From positions 4,528,501 to 4,592,500 of the forward strand of contig AP031353.1 of the NCBI GenBank assembly GCA_037833965.1: DNA of 64,000 nucleotides, in the 5' to 3' direction. Source of the DNA: Marchantia polymorpha subsp. ruderalis (Eukaryota > Streptophyta > Marchantiopsida > Marchantiales > Marchantiaceae). Positions 59,223 through 64,000 of the stretch are shown here, in pieces. The notes beneath the pieces were generated by a model. That model ran no database searches and was not told where the DNA came from. It saw only the letters and a list, made by a program, of their open reading frames with translations. Made by a program: the position numbers and the translations under genes. Within the stretch, counting starts at the first letter, position 1. Each line of letters opens with the position of its first letter.

Positions 59223-59666
59223 TCAGTTGGAGCTTGAACCCGCTGAGGTCACTTTCTCTGTTTCAGCACTTAGCTTGCCGTCAAACCCTTCCACAAGTGA
59301 TTCCAGAAGTGCCTTCACTCCGCTGCATTCGTGTCCCGCTGGTAGCCCAATCACTCCGCAATTGTCACAGAAGGTGGCGCTTTGGGATTCATGTGGCGAT
59401 GATGGTCCCAAGTGAAGTTTCAAATCTCCCAAGTTCCTCTTGCTCCTCAATCTTCTATCTTTGTTCCGCAGGGAACAATTGACAACCTTATGGCCCTCCT
59501 CTCCACAATAAAAACAAGTTTCACGTTTGACTCTTGGAGATTGACTCACTACTCTTTCTTCAAACTCCACCTTGAATTCTCTTGTATTGGAGTCTAAAGA
59601 CACTATAACATCCAAGCCTTGAGGTACTTTGGATAACCTAATCTTCCAACCTTCTTGTTCACTCAT
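59223..59666 (-). CDS. Extra zinc-knuckle ORF of the Ty3 element
   Basis: 147 aa from ATG 59666, upstream of gag-pol on the same strand. Residues near 70-83 form a CCHC knuckle (CFYCGEEGHKVVNC), followed by a second Cys/His cluster CDNCGVIGLPAGHEC. An N-terminal part (GWKIRLSKVPQGLDVIVSLD) may be a small beta-domain. A +1 change of frame just before the stop would continue the reading as APTEDGDHHSNDGEDDDEGK and on to about 59046, so the original product was probably about 60 residues longer with an acidic tail. It is not part of the standard Ty3 gene set. CCHC knuckles bind nucleic acid, so a second RNA-binding protein, or a captured host gene, are the two readings. The family is not recognised. 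Confidence 0.7.
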   Translation of the reverse strand: MSEQEGWKIRLSKVPQGLDVIVSLDSNTREFKVEFEERVVSQSPRVKRETCFYCGEEGHKVVNCSLRNKDRRLRSKRNLGDLKLHLGPSSPHESQSATFCDNCGVIGLPAGHECSGVKALLESLVEGFDGKLSAETEKVTSAGSSSN

Positions 59667-60322
59667 TTTCCCATAAGACAGAAACCACTCAAAAGACCTC
59701 TCCCAGAAACGCTATCTACTTGACGAAAACTGTGAATGAAGAAATCAAAAACTTTTGCTTTGTTATCTTGCTTTTGTACCCCCTCAACTTCAAATCATAA
59801 TAACTTTGTCTCTAGACGTGATCTCTCAGTGAAATTTTGACTCAAACGTAGCTTATCTTCTAATACACACTCGTACGAAGTTTCAAAGCCTAAATTGAAA
59901 TACAGAAAAAGTAATCAACTCTGTACAAACTTTCCAGAGAGCAGACTTTTGATACCCGTGAAAACCCACTCAACTTCTAACTCTCATATCTTTCTGTTAA
60001 CACATGATCTGGACCTGAAACAAAAACGTAAATTTTCTCTATCTTTCACTCTAAAATCAATAAAAACTTTGAAGAATACCTTCAAAAATACTTTTCGGTG
60101 TCTAAGATCACTTTTCTCTCAAAAAGACATGTTTACGTGAACAAAACATACAAAATCACTTCTAGGCTATCATATGAGACTATGGGATAAACAAATGGAA
60201 TTTCGCTCTCAAGCACACTCTCCGCTCTTTCATTCCCCAATGTTAACACCAAGTGATCCCTCATGGATACTTTCTCTCGAGCTAGAAATCGAATCCTAAA
60301 CATTCCGCCTTCTAGATTGAGG
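59667..60322 (-). other. Ty3 element 5' leader
   Basis: Sequence between the primer-binding site and the extra ORF. Short frames on both strands, with no domain recognised. Confidence 0.7.
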
Positions 60323-60339
60323 TCCCGGCAACGGAACCA
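60323..60339 (-). promoter_or_regulatory. Primer-binding site of the Ty3 element
   Basis: In element sense TGGTTCCGTTGCCGGGA, starting 4 nt after the 5' LTR. It begins with the obligatory TGG and would pair with a tRNA ending UCCCGGCAACGGAACCA. I do not assign the tRNA with certainty. Confidence 0.75.
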
Positions 60340-60343
60340 AAAA

Positions 60344-61201
60344 TGCAACCTCCGGGCTGACTCTCACTCAGGTTTACCTCTGATGGCTTTGTGGTAGCGC
60401 ATCATGGTTCTAGAAGACTAAGATTCATACTCTCACTCATGTCCCAAACACCTTCTCTTACAAACTCTCATGTATCACTCCAACTCACACACAACTCTCC
60501 TCACATCACCCTCTTCACATAAATGCAAACACACGTCGATACTCCAAGATACTCAAAAACTTCACTCCTTCATTACTGAAACAAGTCCTCACACATGACT
60601 CTCCAAACTTGCTTGAGAGGTGCTACTCTACCTCTCTATTTATACTACTTGAGAAGTTACCATAGTAACATGTGGTAATTTCTCCTAACTTACTTTTACC
60701 TAGGTAAGTTTGACTAACCTTCTCTACGTGGCAACATGCCATTGGCCTACCTAAACCTTCTAGAAGCTTCCGGAATCCAAGGTTGAGGTGGCGACATGCC
60801 ATTGGAAGCTTTTAAACTTCTACAAGCTTCCTAGCCACTAAGTCAACATTAGACTTAGTCTAGCCAATCATCTTTCATACATTTAGTCAAACCAATCAAA
60901 TCCAAGCTTCTAGTCAAATATCTAATCCCTTGGAATCTAGAACTTTTGTATGAGACAAAATAGAAGTGCTCATTCCTTGTGAAAGACAAAATAGAAGTGC
61001 TCACTCCATTCTTCTAGAACTCCGCTAATTATTCCGCCAACTATAGAGATTGTAGCTAAACTTAGTCATGACTAGATAAACTTAGTTATAACTAACTAGT
61101 TTAGTCATAACTAGCTAGTCTTAGCTATGCCTTGGCTAATCATCCTTATTCCCTTGACCACTTTTAAGACTTAGTACATATGTGCAACACCCAGTCTTAC
61201 A
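60344..61201 (-). repeat. Ty3 element 5' LTR (element sense)
   Basis: 858 bp. Every line compared with the copy at 53339-54196 was the same. Its promoter box GTATAAATAG lies at plus 60636-60645 and would drive the element transcript leftwards. Confidence 0.95.
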
Positions 61202-61205
61202 GTAC
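61202..61205. repeat. Target-site duplication of the Ty3 element, right copy
   Basis: GTAC, the partner of 53335-53338. Confidence 0.75.
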
Positions 61206-61430
61206 ATGATACAAACGACAGAGGTTTAAATCTCTAGAGTGAAGAAGATTGTAATTTCAGGTTTCAACAAGAGGAACTTGAAAAACTTGGTGTATTGGAG
61301 ATGTGGCAAGAATGATCACATCAAGAAGGACTGTCGGATGATAGTAAGAGATGCAAATCTCCCTCAAGTGGCAAATGTTGCGGAGCATCTTCACTCCGAA
61401 GACGAAGACGTGTTTGTCGATGGTCTATGA
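61206..61430 (+). pseudogene. Ty1-copia gag, zinc-knuckle part
   Basis: Continues the gag cut by the Ty3 insertion. The knuckle reads YWRCGKNDHIKKDC: the first cysteine of CX2CX4HX4C is Tyr, so zinc binding should be lost. The frame ends at 61428-61430 in FVDGL. Confidence 0.8.
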
Positions 61431-61559
61431 TGCCACACGTGAGTCCATTGTAGTTCATCGACAGTTGTTGGATAGTGCTTGTTTTTATCACATTTGTTAC
61501 ATTAGAGAGTTCTTGAGTTTATGATCAAACAATTCCGTTCTTATGAGGAATGATCAAGC

Positions 61560-62410
61560 TTGTAAGATTGAAGGTGTGAGGGTGTGGGATTTGTAAAAAT
61601 CAGCATGTTTGATGATGTCAACCGAACACTAACACACGTTAGGTTTATACCTAACATGAGAAAGATTTTGATCTTTCTTGGAGTGTTAAACTTACACGGC
61701 TTACAGTGGAGCTCTAGGCAAGGCTTGTTAGATGTCAAATCTTGTGATAAGAAGGTTATCCTTAGGGGATACAAGCACAATAATCTGTTCGTATTAGAGG
61801 GCATCACAATTTGTGAAGAAGTTAACTTTACCAGATCTCGCGTAGAGATGTCTCATTTATGATATTCCAAACTTAGCAATATGAGTGATCGGAACTTGTA
61901 TCTTCTTGATGAGAAAAAAATGTTTTTGGGTTTGGGTAAAGTTGACTTCGCATCTTGTGAACGCTGCATCATGGAAAAACATCATAGTCGAGCTTTTAGT
62001 GTTAAAACTCATAATTCCACAGAGATACTAGAGAATGTACATAGTGACATGTGAGGCCCATCTCCTTTAGGCTCACTCTCAAGAAAGCTCTACTATGTAT
62101 CTTTTATAGATGATTACTCCAGGTATGTGTGGGTATATTTTCTTACCCACAAGTCTGAGGGGTTTCCCACCTTCAAAACTTGGCGCATACAAGTTGAGAC
62201 TTAGACTGGCAAGAAGGTTAAATATTTACGATCAAATAATGGTAGCAAATCTACTTCAGAGGAGTTTCAGAGGTATTGTACAAAGGAGATGATTACTCGT
62301 CACTTCACGACAGTTTACACTTCCCAACAAAACGCTGTTTCTGAAAGACTCAATTGAACAGTATTGGAGAAGATGCGGAGTATGCTAAGCGAATCCGATT
62401 TAGGCTGAAA
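61560..62410 (+). pseudogene. Ty1-copia protease end and integrase, broken
   Basis: The first part (61584-61862) holds the region before integrase (LTHVRFIPNMRKILI, like LxxVLYVPxLxxNLLS). Integrase follows with CERCIMEKHHSRAF, then the catalytic core: HSDM, a stop TGA where Trp is expected (GPSPL), YYVSFIDDYSRYVWVYFL, KYLRSNNGSKSTSEEF (the second catalytic Asp of RSDNG is Asn) and VSERLN. Several stops and the lost Asp make it inactive. Confidence 0.85.
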
Positions 62411-62561
62411 CCGTCAACACCACAATTTATTTAGTAAACCTCTCTCCTTCTAGTGAAATTAATTTCTCCACACCGTTTGACCTCAGGCATAAACGGATGG
62501 CGGATTACAGTCGCTTGAAGGTTTTTGGTATTCTGCTTATACTTTTACACCAAAGCAGCAT

Positions 62562-62843
62562 ATGACTAAGTTAGACTCTACGTCCAAGAAATGTTGTTTT
62601 CTTGGATATGCTAGCGGAGTGAAAGGTTATAGGCTATGGAATCCACTAGCTCGTAAGGTGATTGTCAGTAGAGATGTTTTTTTCAATGAGCTTGGCTTAT
62701 TGAAAGAGGGGGAGAATTCTAAGACTCCTTGTATTGACAAGGGAAAATCTCCAATCACGGATGTCGTTGTGGGGGAGTTTGATCATGATATCACTAAAAA
62801 TCTATCACAAGAAGAAGCACCTTTGCATCAAGAACATGAGTAA
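62562..62843 (+). pseudogene. Ty1-copia integrase C-terminal region
   Basis: A frame with KCCFLGYASGVKGYRLWNP and ARKVIVSRDVFFNE, the motif that links copia integrase to reverse transcriptase. It is interrupted by a stop at 62841-62843. Confidence 0.85.
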
Positions 62844-63103
62844 TATGAATGAGTTATCATTGATGAGCCTATATCAATAGTTTCAGACGATAGAGATCAA
62901 TCAGAAAAGTCTACTAGGAGATTGCATTGTGCTAGTAAGACTCCTGAAAGGTTTGGTTTATGGGCAAATTCATCCATTCTCAAAGATGGTGACTTTGATG
63001 TCAAAGATGGGGATGATATGGCATTGATTTTGGAAGAAGTTGAAGCTTCTTCATACAGGCAAACTCAAGCTTCGGTCAACAAGCTTGAGTGAAATGCTAC
63101 TAT

Positions 63104-64000
63104 GGAACGGGAGATGAAATTCTTAATTGACAATAAGACTTAAGAGTTGGTTGAGCCTCCTACACATCAAACACTGATTGACTCCAAATGGATGTACAAG
63201 CTAACGGACAATCCAGCAGCAGAAGAGGCAAGAATCTTCAAAGCTAGGCTGGTGGCTCGAGGTTTCACACAAGAGAAGGGTGTGGATTACAATGAAGATT
63301 TCTCACTTGTAGCTAAGCATGCTACAATTTGTCTGGTATGTGCACTGTCTGCGATATTTGATCTTGTTATGAATCAGATGGATGTGGTTACAATTATTTT
63401 CTATGGATATTTAGAAAAAGAGATCTACATGAGACAACCTGTTGGTTTTGAGGTCAAAAGCAAAGAGAGGTTGGTTTGTAGATTGTTGAAATCATTGTAT
63501 AGACTGAAACAAGCTCATAGGCAGTGGAAGACGCAATTTGATGAGTTCATGAAGGCACAAGATTTTTTACGGAACGTGTATGATCCTTGTGTCTACATGA
63601 AGAAGATAAATGATGAGACGTTCAATCTCATCATTCTAGTACTTTACGATGACGACATGCTCATCCTGGCAAAAACCAATTCGATGTTGATGAATGTAAG
63701 AGTAAGTTGAAGTCTGCAATTAAAATGAAGGATATGGGGGAGTCAAAGAGAATATTAGGCATGGAGATTCACAGGGATCTTGAACAAGATAGGCTATGGC
63801 TGAGTCAAGGCAAGTATGTTTGTCTTTTACATGAGAGGTTCAACATAGCCGATTCCAAAGGAGTATGGACTCCTTTGGCAGCACATTTCAAACTCATTGA
63901 AGCTCAATGTCCTACTGATGATGTGGAAAAAGGAAGAATGTCATGTGTTTGCTATGAACAAGCCGTAGACAGCCTCATGTATCTAATCGTGTGCACTAGG
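63104..64000 (+). pseudogene. Ty1-copia reverse transcriptase, frameshifted, partial
   Basis: From about 63147 it reads SKWMYKLTDNPAAEEARIFK, ARLVARGFTQEKGVDYNEDF, MDVVTIIFYGYLEKEIYMRQ and CRLLKSLYRLKQAHRQWK, all standard copia RT motifs. The catalytic YVDD box is YDDDM. Near 63690 the frame shifts, and the following thumb/connection region (KMKDMGESKRILGMEIHRD, LSQGKYVCLLHERF) continues in another frame to the window edge, so RNase H and the 3' LTR are outside. Confidence 0.9.

Larger units (their letters stand above)
53339..61201 (-). mobile_element. Complete Ty3/gypsy-type LTR retrotransposon, probably young
   Basis: 7863 bp, inserted in the copia element in opposite orientation. It has two 858-bp LTRs, a primer-binding site next to the right LTR and a polypurine tract next to the left LTR. 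Between them are an extra zinc-knuckle ORF, a poly(A) tract and one long gag-pol frame. The GTAC target duplication flanks it. The LTRs show no difference by eye and gag-pol has no stop, so insertion looks recent and the copy may be autonomous. The pol order protease, reverse transcriptase, RNase H, integrase is the Ty3 order. The integrase C-terminus has a GPF motif and no chromodomain. Confidence 0.95.
50523..64000 (+). mobile_element. Decayed Ty1-copia retrotransposon, interrupted by a Ty3 element, runs off the window
   Basis: The 5' LTR (50523-50763) is followed by a primer-binding site, a long non-coding leader, a gag remnant (52.7-53.2 kb), the nested Ty3 insertion (53339-61201), then the CCHC part of gag, integrase and reverse transcriptase up to the window end. 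The gag-then-integrase-then-reverse-transcriptase order is the copia order. The coding parts hold several stops and frameshifts, so this copy is dead. The 3' LTR lies outside the window. Confidence 0.9.

Noticed and set aside
1..64000. CRISPR arrays, bacterial operons, rRNA genes
   Set aside because: The direct repeats found lack CRISPR spacing, and the gene structure is eukaryotic; no rRNA-like sequence was seen.

Overview
This is plant nuclear DNA. The evidence is intron-rich genes with GT-AG junctions, a plant-specific TFIIB relative (PTF2 type), a cytosolic class II small heat-shock protein, a mitochondrial acyl carrier protein, a TIM8 subunit with a telo-box promoter, and nested Ty1-copia/Ty3 retrotransposons. 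Compact genes (introns mostly 80-350 bp) sit in gene-rich islands separated by very AT-rich deserts. That would suit a moss or another early-diverging land plant, but the species is a guess. Coding exons were joined by hand from reading frame, splice consensus and remembered family features, with no alignment or transcript.

Layout. 1-4985: tandem repeats, a hairpin and AT-rich DNA. 5056-6043: heat-shock element and HSP20 gene (+). 7346-8124: elongin-C/SKP1-fold protein (-). 9240-11945: GC-richer, possible unresolved gene. 12201-13532: TIM8 (+). 14431-14484: strong hairpin between convergent genes. 14699-16259: YqgF/RuvX-like nuclease-fold protein (-, six exons). 17841-22938: PTF2-like TFIIB-related factor (+, eleven exons, 598 aa). 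22939-27650: mostly empty. 27651-28401: mitochondrial acyl carrier protein (-). 28402-37130: AT-rich desert with two decayed inverted-repeat DNA transposons (32099-32852 and 36386-37130). 37131-42719: GC-richer, with splice-bounded reading frames of at least one gene I could not identify. 42720-44510: SAM-domain nuclear-type protein with five exact-length 23-aa repeats (+). 44511-50522: AT-rich desert. 50523 to the end: a decayed Ty1-copia element (+) split by a complete, apparently young Ty3-type element (-) at 53339-61201.

The host genes are a housekeeping set: protein folding under heat (HSP20), mitochondrial import (TIM8), mitochondrial fatty-acid/lipoate synthesis (acyl carrier protein), transcription (PTF2), nucleic-acid processing (YqgF fold) and a putative DNA/chromatin protein (SAM). 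They do not form one pathway. The most unusual item is the Ty3 element. It has two 858-bp LTRs with no difference seen, a 4-bp target duplication and one uninterrupted gag-pol frame. It also carries an extra zinc-knuckle ORF followed by a 29-base poly(A) tract directly before gag-pol, which looks like a captured polyadenylated transcript.
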